Shown in pieces: positions 23,950 to 34,166 of a stretch of DNA of 64,000 nucleotides. This stretch comes from Pectinophora gossypiella (taxonomy: Eukaryota; Arthropoda; Insecta; Lepidoptera; Gelechiidae), in NCBI RefSeq assembly GCF_024362695.1, contig NC_065408.1, forward strand, positions 7,626,001 to 7,690,000, given 5' to 3'. Under the pieces are notes generated by a model that saw only the letters and a list, made by a program, of their open reading frames with translations, was not told the origin of the DNA and ran no database searches. Each line of letters opens with the position of its first letter. Positions within the stretch are counted from its first letter, which is position 1. A program made the translations under genes and the position numbers.

Positions 23950-24142
23950 TTAATCCCATGCATTAATATATTCTAAATAATCACTAAATTTATAATAACC
24001 TTTTTTGTAAAGTTTTTGGTTAACTACTGTCTTAAAACAGTTGAAAGGCAAATTCTGAATGTCAATGGGAATCTTATTGTAAAAACGTATACATTGCCCC
24101 TTAAAAGATTTAGTGATCTTATATGTAATCGACTGATTTGTA
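23950..24142 (-). pseudogene. C-terminal fragment of a LINE reverse-transcriptase ORF (CR1/Jockey-like)
   Basis: The minus strand reads, without a break, KSFKGQCIRFYNKIPIDIQN, then NLPFNCFKTVVNQKLYKKGY and ends INAWD before a TAA at 23950-23952. The pattern of an FYN..P..I, then FK....LY.KGYY, then a short end is the C-terminus seen in insect CR1/Jockey-type non-LTR elements. A 3' UTR follows toward 23700. The element is 5'-truncated, so it cannot encode a working protein. Confidence 0.75.
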
Positions 24143-24234
24143 AAGCAAGTTTATTTTTATTCCAGTTTTAGATGACAGCGAATGTGTAACTAGTGTCCGT
24201 ACACTCCGTGTGTCGTGTGAATCGTACTGAGACG

Positions 24235-24413
24235 TGACGTCACTATAGGTGGGCCAGCACTCAACGGATTATTGCGCCTACACACCTACACGTGGTTAGA
24301 AGACGCTCTGTATGGGCGCTTAGAAGCAATTGTTTTTTGCTTGAAGATGACTGGCACACTTATGGTGCGTCTGCCTGGTTATAATTAGAGGAATGCCACG
24401 CAGTGTGACGTCA
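24235..24413. promoter_or_regulatory. Pair of perfect CREs, 171 bases apart
   Basis: TGACGTCA occurs at 24235-24242 and again at 24406-24413. The span between them is less A+T-rich than its flanks and matches none of the repeat families seen elsewhere in the window. This is the most enhancer-like segment upstream of the PDE4-like exon. It could also be part of an unrecognised repeat. Confidence 0.4.
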
Positions 24414-24624
24414 TAACACAAACGTGATAACGTAACCCTTAGTGGTTTATCCTTTTGTCACTAGCTACTATAGTGCCTTGCACAATACATTTTAGAAAGA
24501 TTTATAGCATTTACATCAGTTACGAGCTCATTTTGAATCCTTATGCGGATATATTAAGTCTGGTGTATTTTATTCATTTGAATACTTGTTTTGTCTGTGT
24601 GTAAAGCCTATATTTTTTTTTTAT

Positions 24625-24746
24625 ATTATTATAGTTCCTTATGATTATGGTCAGGTATATTTTTAGTAAATATGTATTACTCAGTATAATATAATACATA
24701 TTTATTAAAAATATACCTAACCATAATTTAAAGAAACTATAATTAT
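24625..24746. repeat. Long hairpin, 54-bp arms
   Basis: Arms 24625-24678 and 24693-24746 are inverted repeats with few mismatches around a 14-base loop. The A+T-rich arm centre reads AGGTATATTTTTAGTAAATA. Confidence 0.75.
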
Positions 24747-25451
24747 AAATAAAAGACTATACACACACACACATACAAAACTAGTATTGAAACAAATAAA
24801 ATACATCATACATACTAATGATATCCGTAACTGGTTTTTGAAGCTCTGAAGAGAGTAGTTTTAACCGACTTCTATTCAAGTAAAAAGCTGTCAACTTAGT
24901 TTTTTTAGGTTTGCTACATCACTGCGTCATAATTATTCCTGAGATGGCGTTCTTTAACATCCCATTTTTCCTATTAAACACACTTAGTAAATTCCTCCAT
25001 CGAAGCTAATGAAGTAGACCTACGTTTCAGCGTTTGCACTGGCGAATGCTAATCGTTCATATAATTGCGTCCATACGAGTATATTATCGCTCACGCCGGT
25101 ACCTAATCCATTTACAAAGTCAGACTCAAACAAAGATCTCTATTAGCTCTATATATGTGACTAAGTGAGTAGATCACTGAGAGATTCTATTCACCACTAA
25201 GTAGATCTGTTATTAATAGAATTACCACTTCCCTATTTACTCTGTTAATCAGCTGTTACTGTTATCTTATCTCGTGTGTTGTATTTCATTATCAGAATTC
25301 ATATCGATGCTGTTATCGAGTTAACTAGTTGTGTTGATCGTAACGATTTTCTACGCATCAATGAGGGATTACTTTTTTATACGTAGCTTATGTCATGCCC
25401 GTGTCTCTGACAAGTTGGTCACAAGTCAGTCATAACCCGCATGTACTTCTG

Positions 25452-25588
25452 ATATGGGTGAATATCAAAATGTGCCAAGTTTGGTGGCGAACCGTTTTGG
25501 ATCCTTTTTCATGTCGGAACCCAATTTTTCACTAATAAATAATATGAAAGTTCGCCACCAAACTTGACATTTTGATATTCACCCATAT
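25452..25588. repeat. Inverted repeat with ~40-bp arms (small foldback element)
   Basis: Arms 25452-25492 and 25550-25588, containing GGTGAATATCAAAATG and AGTTTGGTGGCGAAC, are nearly perfect complements around a 57-base spacer. Likely a MITE or its remnant. Confidence 0.75.
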
Positions 25589-25603
25589 AAGTACTCTAGC
25601 TTA

Positions 25604-25745
25604 GATTTTTTTTATTTATAACACTTCATAAATTACACATAAATTGGATTACAAACATCGCTAAACCTAAACAAGTTTTTCTCGATGCCTTCTTCTTCGG
25701 CATATGCCGCGCTTTCTCATTATTACATTTAAAGTACTTACTTAC
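25604..25745 (-). mobile_element. Retroelement 3' end (family pair with 47540)
   Basis: The minus strand contains GAAGAAGAAGGCATCGAGAA, GTTTAGGTTTAGCGATGTTT and ends in an A-rich tail. The same block is found at 47540-47690 on the plus strand. Probably a LINE 3' UTR. Confidence 0.65.
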
Positions 25746-25856
25746 ACAAAACAAATCTTTACCATTCACTTAGGTATAGGTATAACATAAAATATTCTAT
25801 GATAAACTATAATTTAACTCTCCAATCTATTATAATTTACTCTTTGATGATATAAT

Positions 25857-26160
25857 AGTCTCCGTGGTCGAGTGGTTAGAGGGTTAAGCTCACGATCTGG
25901 AGGTCCGGGTTCAATTTCCGATTGGGATATTGTCGAAATCACTTTGTGAGACAGTCCTTTTTGGTAAGAACTTTGCAGGTTTGAATAACCTGATTGCCCG
26001 AAAAAGTAAAATGATTCCGTGCTTCGGAGTGCAAGTTAAGCCGTTGATCCAGGCCGTAAACACCACCAACCCGCAGTGTAGAGCAGCGTGGTGGAGTATG
26101 CTCCAGGCCTGTGCCCAGCAGTGGGACAATATATAGCAATATATAGGCTGGTTATGTTTT
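25857..26160 (+). mobile_element. tRNA-headed SINE (family S3), full length
   Basis: The head CTCCGTGGTCGAGTGGTTAG resembles a tRNA A box, with GGTCCGGGTTCAATTTCC as a decayed B box. The centre is a version of the block shared with S1 and S2; the tail ends GCCCAGCAGTGGGACAATAT. Not a functional tRNA: no acceptor-stem pairing and a long 3' body. Confidence 0.75.
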
Positions 26161-26331
26161 ATGATATGATAATTATGTCTTTTATTTTTAGCTTTAAATA
26201 TTAGTACTCAGCATCGGCATTTATTTTTTCGGGCAAGACGTCATGAGAAGTACCTAGCAGATAACTACAAATCTCGCATCCCAAAAGAGATTTAGGTATT
26301 TACTAAAATAGCTACCTAATATGTATGTTCC

Positions 26332-26498
26332 GTGCTTCGGAAGGCACGTTAAGCCGTTGGTCCCGGCTGCATTAGCAGTCGTTAATAACCATCAATCCGC
26401 ACTGGGCCCGCGTGGTGGTTTAAGGCCCGATCTCCCTATCCATCCATAGGGAAGGCCCGTGCCCCAGCAGTGGGGACGTTAATGGGCTGATGATGATG
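26332..26498 (+). mobile_element. 5S-headed SINE (family S2), 5'-truncated
   Basis: Only the central block and the tail are present. A perfect 11-base duplication ATGTATGTTCC (26321-26331 and 26499-26509) flanks it, so it inserted already truncated at the start of the central block. Confidence 0.85.
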
Positions 26499-26706
26499 AT
26501 GTATGTTCCACCATAGACCGTTCTACTAAAACTTTCGTATTTAGTCTTTATTTTTTAGTCTATGTGTATTATAGAAACGCCAGGCAATTTTAGAATTAAA
26601 GGTTAAATCTTAAGTTGACCACACGGCACATTCGACTTTACCGGAACAAAATTATAATGTTGACTCTTTAGGTAGCCTTTGCTACCTACTTAATTAAATT
26701 ACGCCA

Positions 26707-27081
26707 TTGAATTATCGATTTGGTTGTACACTAGATTGTTTATGCTATGTACTCGGAGTAGTACCCAGTTGCTATATAAGCCGTAGGAAATCAGTTTGTG
26801 ATAGCATAAATTATATTATGCCAAATCTATCCGATACGGACCACTATACTGAACGTTCGTTGTCAACGATTTATGATACGCTTATCGCTATCAGCCCGTT
26901 TTGGTCCACTTCTCTGACCGCTTTCCTTGTACATAATTTGCGCCCCCTTTGGTCACCCTTCTATTCCGCCTTATTTTTGTCCAATTTATTAGAGCATGCA
27001 GTTCGAGTCAAAGCTATTGTTAAATATACGGTATTGTATGTCACCGTCTTGCTTCTAAAACTTGCACTAATGAGTTATTAA
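26707..27081 (+). other. Longest unexplained open frame outside repeats (124 codons)
   Basis: The frame opens with TTG; the first ATG is codon 38 or so (MPNLSDTDHY), leaving about 87 codons. It is hydrophobic near the end (VLYVTVLLLKLALMSY). I recognise no family, there is no splice donor or polyadenylation signal nearby, and base composition is like the surroundings. Most likely a chance frame. Confidence 0.15.
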
Positions 27082-27164
27082 TTTATCTTAAGTACAATTT
27101 CGCCAACACTGTTGGTTTGATTATAGAAAGCGATACGGCTTACCCCAAGTCGTTATCTTGCGTT

Positions 27165-27285
27165 GGTCTAACAGAAAGCGAGCTTTCTGAGGTGAAGCTT
27201 GGGTACATAGTTCATCTCGTGTTGGTTGTATCCTCGGCGAGCCCAATTGGAATGTAGTCCTATGTTATATGTTATGTTATGTAAA
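27165..27285 (+). mobile_element. Retroelement 3' end with TGTTATG tail
   Basis: AAGCTTGGGTACATAGTTCA, then GCGAGCCCAATTGGAATGTA and a TGTTATGTTATG end. The relative at 41670-41735 shares AGCCCAATTGGAA and the same tail. Confidence 0.55.
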
Positions 27286-28342
27286 TGTGCGGTCTAAGAT
27301 ATATACGAATTTCCGCTCTTCTTACTTCTTCCTGCACAGTCAATCATTTGATAGACGCGCGTCGTTTAGCAATAACAAATATCGTACATTTCGTGGCTGA
27401 TTTTGCAAACTGACGTATCTGCATTTTCTAAAATAATTTGTGTCTTATTGACAATGGCAAAAGGTGCAAATCAGATTCGCCAAGAATTTCAGATACGGCA
27501 GTTAGCGACGTCTGCGACGATTTGTGGGCACAATAGGATTCCCGGTACCCTAATTGTATAGCGTAGAGGTTCAAATGGACTGTGACTACTTATTGTGACG
27601 TTTTGTTGTACCTAATAGTGGCACTTTATCTTCGGCGATTTGGGACTATTACCAACCTAAGATTTTCATCTTTGTCTCTCTCGCGGACTTTATACAAAAT
27701 CATATCCAAAAACATCTACTTATCAAAATTTTATTATATATTATTTAAATAAAGAAACATTTACTACTCCCGAACACCACAGACACAGACAGACATTACA
27801 TTACAGGTTTATTTCTACTGTTCCACTCACGGAAAATCATTCCTTTTGATAATGGTGTTTTACAAAAGCATCGTACAATATAATGCAGCGTACTTACCTA
27901 ATAAACGCACATTAAACAACATAAACCGCAAATAAATTAATAGTTTTATTCTATGTTATCAATAGCATTGAGTGTAAAGAAGTTATAACATATTATATTA
28001 ATACCTACTATGTTTACTGCCTATAATTATGTATAATTATTAGGTACTGAGAGTAATTCCAGTAATCCATACTCGGGTAGATATAACACAAGTGAGAAAA
28101 CATATTGTAAGCAATTTCGATTTATGTATAAACAGTGTTACAGTTAAACAGTCCATTTCCCATTAATGTATTTTCTGTTGATAAGCGATCCCAACGTTGA
28201 TTTCATTAACAATTCACATTCTAAGCTAAGTACTAATTTAATTTTGTATCATTGACGGGAAAAAGCGCAACAAAAAATATTTAAAACAGTTTATTTCATG
28301 TAATCAATTGCACTGGGCGTACTGGAGGCTCGTAAACAGTGG

Positions 28343-28350
28343 TGACGTCA
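28343..28350. promoter_or_regulatory. Perfect palindromic CRE (TGACGTCA)
   Basis: Exact CREB/ATF full site 3.6 kb upstream of the PDE4-like exon, in DNA without recognised repeats. Confidence 0.35.
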
Positions 28351-29056
28351 GCAAGATATAAAGTTTATTATTGTATATTGTTATGGCGACTCATTGGCAA
28401 TGCCACGGGCGGCTGCCTAATTTATCGGCGGCTTCCGCACAATCCATTGTTTACATTATCATTAGGTAGCAGCTAGCACCCACTCCAGCGCCGCGTAGAA
28501 GCCACGCTGAATTCATAATTGCTATTTTACTACATTAATTATACTACGGAACATACTGCGGAGTCTCGAAAACACCCGCATTCCAACTCAAATAATTACA
28601 AATATGAAATGAGATAATTATAGAAATACATACGTTTAATGTTTCGCCAATGTCTTTTTAGCAAGTATTTAATTAAAATCTCTTTGTGTTTAATTTATTT
28701 CCACAATCGTTATATGGAAATTGTTTCCGACCAACTTTTACCATTAATGAAACATTGAGTTACGGCTACCCTCGCTCAGTAGTAGGTCTGTACCTTTTTA
28801 GTATGCATCGTGTGAGAGTTTAATTCAGCTAATTATACCACTGAAAAGTGATTAAACCACCGAAAAATTCTACCAATGATTACGGTAACCTACTTAATGA
28901 TTTACGATACGATAATCATTGAAGTACTCGGAATAAATGTTATGTTTTGAGACTGTAAAATAGTTATAATTTCTATTTATTAGAGTGTAGCTGTGCTATT
29001 GAAAATCAGGGTCGAGTCAAGCGCCTGCCGACCTAGAAGAGCAATGTTTCGGTTGT

Positions 29057-29248
29057 GTGCGTGCCATGTGTCCGTCAGGCGCGGCTCGCACGCAAAGGTC
29101 GCGATCTTCGATTAATCGCACAACAAGCCTGCCCCACCTGCGCTTTATTGCCTCTTTACCCTCCCCAAGCGGCTTGAAACACTATCGAGCAGTGTTAAGG
29201 TCAAGAGGGGCTATAAACGTACTTCCTTTCCTTCCATTTCAGAAATAA
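29057..29248 (+). other. GC-richer segment with a 63-codon frame, no recognised product
   Basis: The GC-rich patch holds MCPSGAARTQRSRSSINRTT in frame from an ATG at 29066, but no good donor interrupts the frame before its stop. A pyrimidine tract plus CAG lies at the end (near 29241). Could be a promoter-proximal or noncoding exon of the PDE4-like gene, or nothing. Confidence 0.15.
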
Positions 29249-30629
29249 ATCTTTAAATTTCAAACTAATTCTAACTTTAGGCGACTTAAAACGCAACAAA
29301 ATATTCTCCCCACATTCGCCCTGCGGTGTTACGTGCCTAGATTTTTTATGAAATATCTCGTTTCTGATCGACCTAAATGTAGAGGCTTTTGATAGAACCC
29401 CTCGTAAAATTTAAGTGGAATATTTGATAAAGGTGATGTCAGATTGGCAATTCGAAGCATCCCGTCGCCGAAGAGAAAGAAAGAATTTGTTTGAACTACT
29501 TACACTGACTGTGTCTCGGGTTGCTCTGAATACCGGAGCAGGGACATGTAATTAGGCATAATGTGACCTCTAATTGTAGGAGAGTCTGAAGCGTTCTCGC
29601 CTTTTAACATTTCACATCAAGAAAATTGTTAGGTACCATACCATCCCTTTCGGAATTTATGGCAGCGAAAATAAACGAGGGAAATAACGGAGATTTACAT
29701 TAGCAGCTGCGAGGAAGAATTTTCTTATGTGTGTGATGAATTTTCTGATATTCAGCTATGAGACCTCTTCACAAAAATAAACTAAAGTATTGCTGTGAGC
29801 GAGTATACTAACATAAAGAATTGCCATTTTATCATTATAATAACAATGCATCCCTTTATAAGAATAGAAGTCTCTCGATAGTTAGGTTATTGCGACAGCT
29901 TGGTATAGGACGTGACGGGGATGAAAAATCTGCGAAGTCGCGCTGGAGGCCGCATCGATCGATCGGGAAACAAATTTCATTGGATGACTGGATACAGCCA
30001 ATTTGTCAAATATTGTAAGCCAATTTAGGTACCTAACTTTTAGGCAAGCGAATTTGTTACAAATAATGGTGCAAAAGCGAGTAAAGTTTAACGGCGTTTT
30101 TATCGTGTATAATAATACTTACATGTAGCAATAATAACTTTTGTATTACGTATCAACTGCGCGGTTTTAATGCCTCAGCACGCCCTAGGCTTCTACGTTT
30201 AATTCATTCAAGTACCAACTAAATACTAATGAAAATTAATTCTAAACAATGTCATTAAGGAATGGCCAGAGGCTTATTTACATTATAAAATAATAAAATT
30301 TTGTTATCGGTGTTAACAACAGCTGTAAAGAACTTTAGAGTTTAAGGCCGCGGAAATGTGGCGATTAGATTTTATTAAGAGGTTCGGGAGTGGATTTGGG
30401 AAGGAAACGATTCCGAATGGCTAAACTCCGAGGTCGAGTTGAATCGATACGAACAACATGTTGCTTAAATCAGGTCTGCCAGTTCGTGGTAACAGTTTAG
30501 TTGGCAAAATTTGCCTTTAAGGTATACAAACTTATTAATGTGTTAAGCAGGGTGTGGAGTAACTTGTTTGCCTGTCGATTTTCGTTGTCTAAAGACTTTA
30601 TGAGGAGCTAGTTTATTAAGGTAGTACAA

Positions 30630-30865
30630 TCTCTCTCTCTCTTTCTCATTCTCTCTCTCTCTCCTCGGCATTTTTATTAATCCCATCTGATGGTGGGGTC
30701 TGCCTTCTTCGTACTTCTCTTCCACTTCGCTCTATCGGACGTGTCGTTCTCGGAGACATTGCACATGCACAGGTCCTTTTTGACCACATCCGCCCATCTT
30801 GTTTTTGGTCGTCCTCTTGATCTAAGCCCTGGTATATTTAGATTGGCTGTAACATTGCCCACTTA
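30630..30865 (-). pseudogene. LINE ORF2 C-terminal fragment (RTE-like) with GA-repeat tail
   Basis: The minus strand encodes 60 uninterrupted residues including SRGRPKTRWADVVKKDL, DTSDRAKWKRSTKKADPTIR and a terminal WD before a stop near 30677. A GA-rich microsatellite follows (CT on the plus strand, 30630-30664). A GRPK.RW..VV..DL end is typical of RTE-type and related non-LTR elements. An in-frame stop just before the fragment marks the truncation. Confidence 0.75.
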
Positions 30866-30981
30866 ATCGGGGGTCTTTTTTATTTAATGTAAGGATTTTT
30901 TATTTTATAAATAAGGTATAATAAAGATCTTTTTTAAAATTTAAGGTATCGATAAACAGTCTTTACTTTTTCGATAGTACG

Positions 30982-30989
30982 TGACGTCA
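30982..30989. promoter_or_regulatory. Perfect palindromic CRE (TGACGTCA), closest to the PDE4-like exon
   Basis: Exact CREB/ATF full site 932 bases upstream of the ATG, embedded in GTACGTGACGTCATGG. Of the nine it is best placed to belong to the promoter region of the 31921 exon. Confidence 0.4.
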
Positions 30990-31920
30990 TGGTTGCAGGT
31001 ATTAGGCGCGTAGCCAACAGCTGGTACGGTGGTCCGGTCAAATGTTGCTCGGATTATCTCCGACTATTTCTTTTATTCCCTTCCCCCGTCATATTTCAGT
31101 TTTATAGCGCTGTTCGCCGCCAAATTGATTTCTTACCGCAACACTTTTTTCCTTGATAATCTATCCCGGATTGATGTAGCATAAATCAGCTGGATAGACA
31201 GAAAACTATTTCCTTCATTTCTATAATAATCATAATTTATCTATTGTTATGTGAAAAATATAGGTAAGTAAGTAGGTGTATTTTTTTCTTCTAAAATTAC
31301 TTTATTTCACATGTAAGTAAGTATATCAAAGTGTAGTGATAAAACAAAAATAATTGTATAAAATGCACACTGATCTCGGCACGCCCTACGTCGGGTAATG
31401 TTACAAACAAAAAGGGAGAATATTTGCGTCACAATAGGTGAAATACTTGAAGACTGAACATTTCTAAAGGTTGGGAACATTAAAACAAATCTCTTTACGT
31501 TTAACACCAGTCGCCGTAAGCGGATGTAGCTGCAAGGTTTCACAAAGCCGCCATACGCACGTTGTCAAAGGAAAACGTTCATAAAGATTGTATCAGAGAC
31601 AGTATTTCTCATCTTTATTGGCTTATAACGCGCAAGAAAAAGGGATGACTTTTCAGTACAACTATTCGTCTAGATTTTTTTAACAACACATTCCATTCTC
31701 ATTAAAGTGCAAAATACGACGTAGTTTAAACAGTGTTCTTATACAGGTCTTCGAGGCAAACCAAGGAAGCTTTAAATTTTGGAGTATCTACATCATTGTT
31801 ATGTGATTGTTGAACTGTTAATATTATTGTTAAAATAAAATTGAAGAACGAATCGAATACACTTGAAAACGAATAAGAGGAAGCCGATTGAGGATATGAC
31901 GAAGACTGGCCTGTGACGGA
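30990..31920 (+). other. Immediate upstream region of the PDE4-like exon
   Basis: Presumably holds the 5' UTR and possibly the promoter. I see no convincing TATA box or initiator, and no certain acceptor, so the transcription start may be here or farther upstream. Confidence 0.35.
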
Positions 31921-32063
31921 ATGAGTCGCCACTTGCGCGTGCCAGAGGTGCGCGTGAGCGGTGCTCCGGCCCAGGAGGAGTCAGACGACCCGCCCACCGC
32001 GCTGCCGCCGTTTGCGCTTACCCTCGCGTCGATCCCGCGGCGCAGACACTCCTGGATATGCGG
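31921..32063 (+). CDS. dnc: First coding exon of a long PDE4 isoform (dunce orthologue), PDE4D3-like N-terminus
   Basis: The exon encodes 47 residues plus two bases of codon 48, starting MSRHLRVPEV and ending IPRRRHSWIC. It runs into GTAAGT at 32064-32069, a consensus donor, giving splice phase 2. The ATG is the first in frame after a TGA at 31897-31899 and has a purine at -3. The exon is markedly more GC-rich than its surroundings. RRHSWIC is, from established knowledge, the isoform-specific end of vertebrate PDE4D3, directly preceding the shared FDV block and UCR1. Its serine (residue 44 here) lies in the PKA consensus RRHS. PDE4 hydrolyses cAMP; in Drosophila the gene is dunce, which has several widely spaced promoters. 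The stretch before the motif is rich in Pro, Ala and Leu, as in other long PDE4 forms. The shared exons are absent and should lie downstream of 64000. The coding call is strong; the gene name rests on this one motif. The 5' UTR limit is not visible. Confidence 0.75.
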
Positions 32064-32088
32064 GTAAGTCTGAAAACACCTAAATACA

Positions 32089-32250
32089 GGGGGGGGGGGG
32101 GTCTAAAAGGCCAAATCGAAGCAATTCATCTAAAAAAGCAATATTGATATTCGACATTTGTTAACATTGTGCACTTACTTTTATATGGGAAAATGTCAAA
32201 TAGCAATCTTGCTTTTCAGATGAATTATTTCAATGCGGCCTTTTTAACGC
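32089..32250. mobile_element. Foldback MITE (family MA) just inside the presumed intron
   Basis: The left edge is 13 consecutive Gs (32089-32101) then TCTAAAAGGCC; the right edge is GCGGCCTTTTTAACGC; the core TTTTATATGGGAAAATGTCA is shared. It begins 25 bases after the last base of the PDE4-like exon. Confidence 0.75.
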
Positions 32251-32315
32251 ACAATACATATTCTTAATACGGGGGATTTGGGGGTTTACTTAGCAAAGCT
32301 CATGTCATTTTTATA

Positions 32316-32499
32316 TTCTTCTTCTATCGTGTGGGTGGTGAAGTGGATTACCAACCTCATCAACCTTGGTATCAGGGTTATTATTGAGTCGCCAAAGGCC
32401 CCCGACATGACTCATGTAACTACTATGTACTTACATCAGTAAGTGAACCCGGGGCCTCCGGATCGTGAGCACAACACTCAACCACTGGACCACGGGGGC
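32316..32499 (-). mobile_element. tRNA-headed SINE (family S1) with internal deletion
   Basis: Reverse copy whose tail joins directly to the head (GGGGCCTCCGGATCGTGAGC) with the whole central block missing. It lies 253 bases inside the presumed intron after the PDE4-like exon. Confidence 0.75.
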
Positions 32500-32850
32500 A
32501 GTTTATATTGAGAAATATTAAAAATATTGTAAGTTTATTTAATAATATAGAATAAACTACACGTAGCCATGTTGCACTAGTGTACCTACAGTACGGGCGT
32601 CTCCTTATCAACGAAAGAAAACATGAAACGCAGAATATGCTGCTCTACCTACAAGACAAGAGGTGACACATCGGAGGAATAAATTGATTGATGTTAACGA
32701 CTTGCGATTGAGATTGCTAAATTCAACCATTGTAAAATTAAATTCAGAGGGGTTAAAAAGGCCACATATAAGCACAATTCATCTTCAAAAGCAATATTGC
32801 AATTTGACATTTGCGCATATAAAAATAAGTGCGCAATGCTTACAAATTTC

Positions 32851-33261
32851 TCTCTCTCTCTCTATTTAAGAGCTGCGCTCTTGTCGGTGGAGTAACAGCC
32901 ATTCCTCTCTTCTTCCCGCCAAAACCTTCACCTCCCGATACGACACGACCTGCACCTTGTCTTTTATTGAGAGGAAGGGGTAGACCTTTTTTTTTTTTTT
33001 TTTAACGTTGGGAAATGCGTTACGCATACCACGCCGTCCGGGGGGGCAACGTGGTTATGTGGGACTCTCCGGGTGTCGCCACCCGGTATACCCACTAAAA
33101 CCCAACGGTGTTCCTCCTTGCCGCCGTGTGGCGGGGATACGGGAACGCATTTGCACACAACCGCGTCCCCGCCGGCGGATGCCCTTTGGGGCCCAGCGCC
33201 CATGGGAGCGCGTCAAGCGCCTCCCCCTCCGCCGAGGAAGGGGTAGACCTAGGATAACATT
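32851..33261 (-). mobile_element. 5'-truncated LINE fragment with GA tail, nested in a MITE and itself interrupted
   Basis: The minus strand reads KVQVVSYREVKVLAGRREEW then LLLHRQERSS and a stop, ending in a GA repeat. The 10-base duplication TACAAATTTC (32841-32850 and 33262-33271) marks its insertion into the surrounding MITE. It is split by the poly(A) element at 32988-33250. Confidence 0.8.
32988..33233 (-). mobile_element. GC-rich poly(A) retroelement insertion (R1-clade-like 3' end)
   Basis: 246 bases with 16 Ts at the left (a poly(A) tail on the minus strand), flanked by the perfect 17-base duplication GAGGAAGGGGTAGACCT (32971-32987 and 33234-33250). Much more GC-rich than its surroundings. 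The minus strand carries GGTTTTAGTGGGTATACCGG and a CACCCGGAGAGTCCCAC segment, which I associate with 3' ends of lepidopteran R1-type LINEs or a SINE derived from one. Open frames on both strands here are by-products of GC richness. Confidence 0.8.
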
Positions 33262-33633
33262 TACAAATTTCATATAGCAATATTTCTTTCTTAGATGAAT
33301 TGCTTAGATGTGGCCATTTTAACCCCCCAGTCCATCTTAAACACACCCAGTTACACCACAATGGTGTTGGGGATACACCCTCACACACTCATTACCGGTT
33401 AAATCATCCAAAAGTGACAGCTGTAATTAAGCTGCCTCATTTGACCCAGACTAAGTGTTTCGGCAGTATGATAAGTTGTTCGCCGTAAGAAGGGTATCCG
33501 GCCCTTACTTCTACAAATAAGCCTATTGTAATTTACTTATTTATTTTAGGTACTCTCACTATTTATATTGCGACAAGGCATTTGTCGTAAGAATGATGGT
33601 TTTGTTTTTTTTAAAGTATTCTTGCATTGGCTT

Positions 33634-33953
33634 ATTCTTCTTCTCTCGTGTGGGTTTAGAGGTGGATTACCAACCTCAAAAATCCTGGTGTCAGGGTTAC
33701 TATTGAGCCGCCAAAGGCATGACTCATGTAACGACTATGTACTTACATCAGTAAGTAGTAACCGGGGCCAACGGCTTTACGTGCCTTCCGAAGCACGGAT
33801 CATCTTACTTTCGGACAATCAGGTGATCAGCCTGTAATGTCCCGACCAAACTAGGGATCACAAAGTAATTTTTGTGATATTTCCCCACCGGGATTCGAAT
33901 CCGGGACCTCCGGATCGTGAGCTTAACGCTCAACTACTCGACACGGAGGTCGT
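33634..33953 (-). mobile_element. tRNA-headed SINE (family S1), full length
   Basis: Complete reverse copy with the B box GGATTCGAATCC (in + reading) and the centre. Flanks TTGGCTTATT and TTGGCGTATT look like a duplicated target. Confidence 0.8.
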
Positions 33954-34166
33954 TATTTGGCGTATTTATATTGCGCAAATTTCTACTAACTTTTGAGATT
34001 GTAGTCTTTATTTCTCTAACAGTAGGTCAATAGCAAGATTGGTTGCAAATTGTCTTCTTACGCCTTGCGTGTTTGCATACCCCTTCTCACAAGGGATTAC
34101 GCTCTAATTTATGTATATATCATAGGATAACAAGGAAACAGCAATTATTTTGGAGATGATACAACA

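Larger units (their letters stand above)
27286..30629. other. Upstream flank of the PDE4-like exon, mostly featureless
   Basis: One perfect CRE (28343) and a GC-richer patch (28985-29250); otherwise A+T-rich DNA without repeats. Confidence 0.5.
32747..33328. mobile_element. Foldback MITE (family MA) split by a LINE
   Basis: The left terminus GGGGTTAAAAAGGCCACAT and right terminus GATGTGGCCATTTTAACCCCC are inverted repeats. The interior contains the family's TTGACATTTGCGCATATAAA block. A LINE fragment fills 32851-33261. Confidence 0.8.

Noticed and set aside
26707..27081. Protein-coding gene of 124 codons
   Set aside because: Starts at TTG, no recognisable domain, no conserved context, composition like surrounding DNA. 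Kept only as an unexplained frame.
32964..33388. Overlapping open frames of 62-97 codons on both strands
   Set aside because: They arise from the GC richness of the poly(A) retroelement; none continues across the element's borders in a meaningful way.
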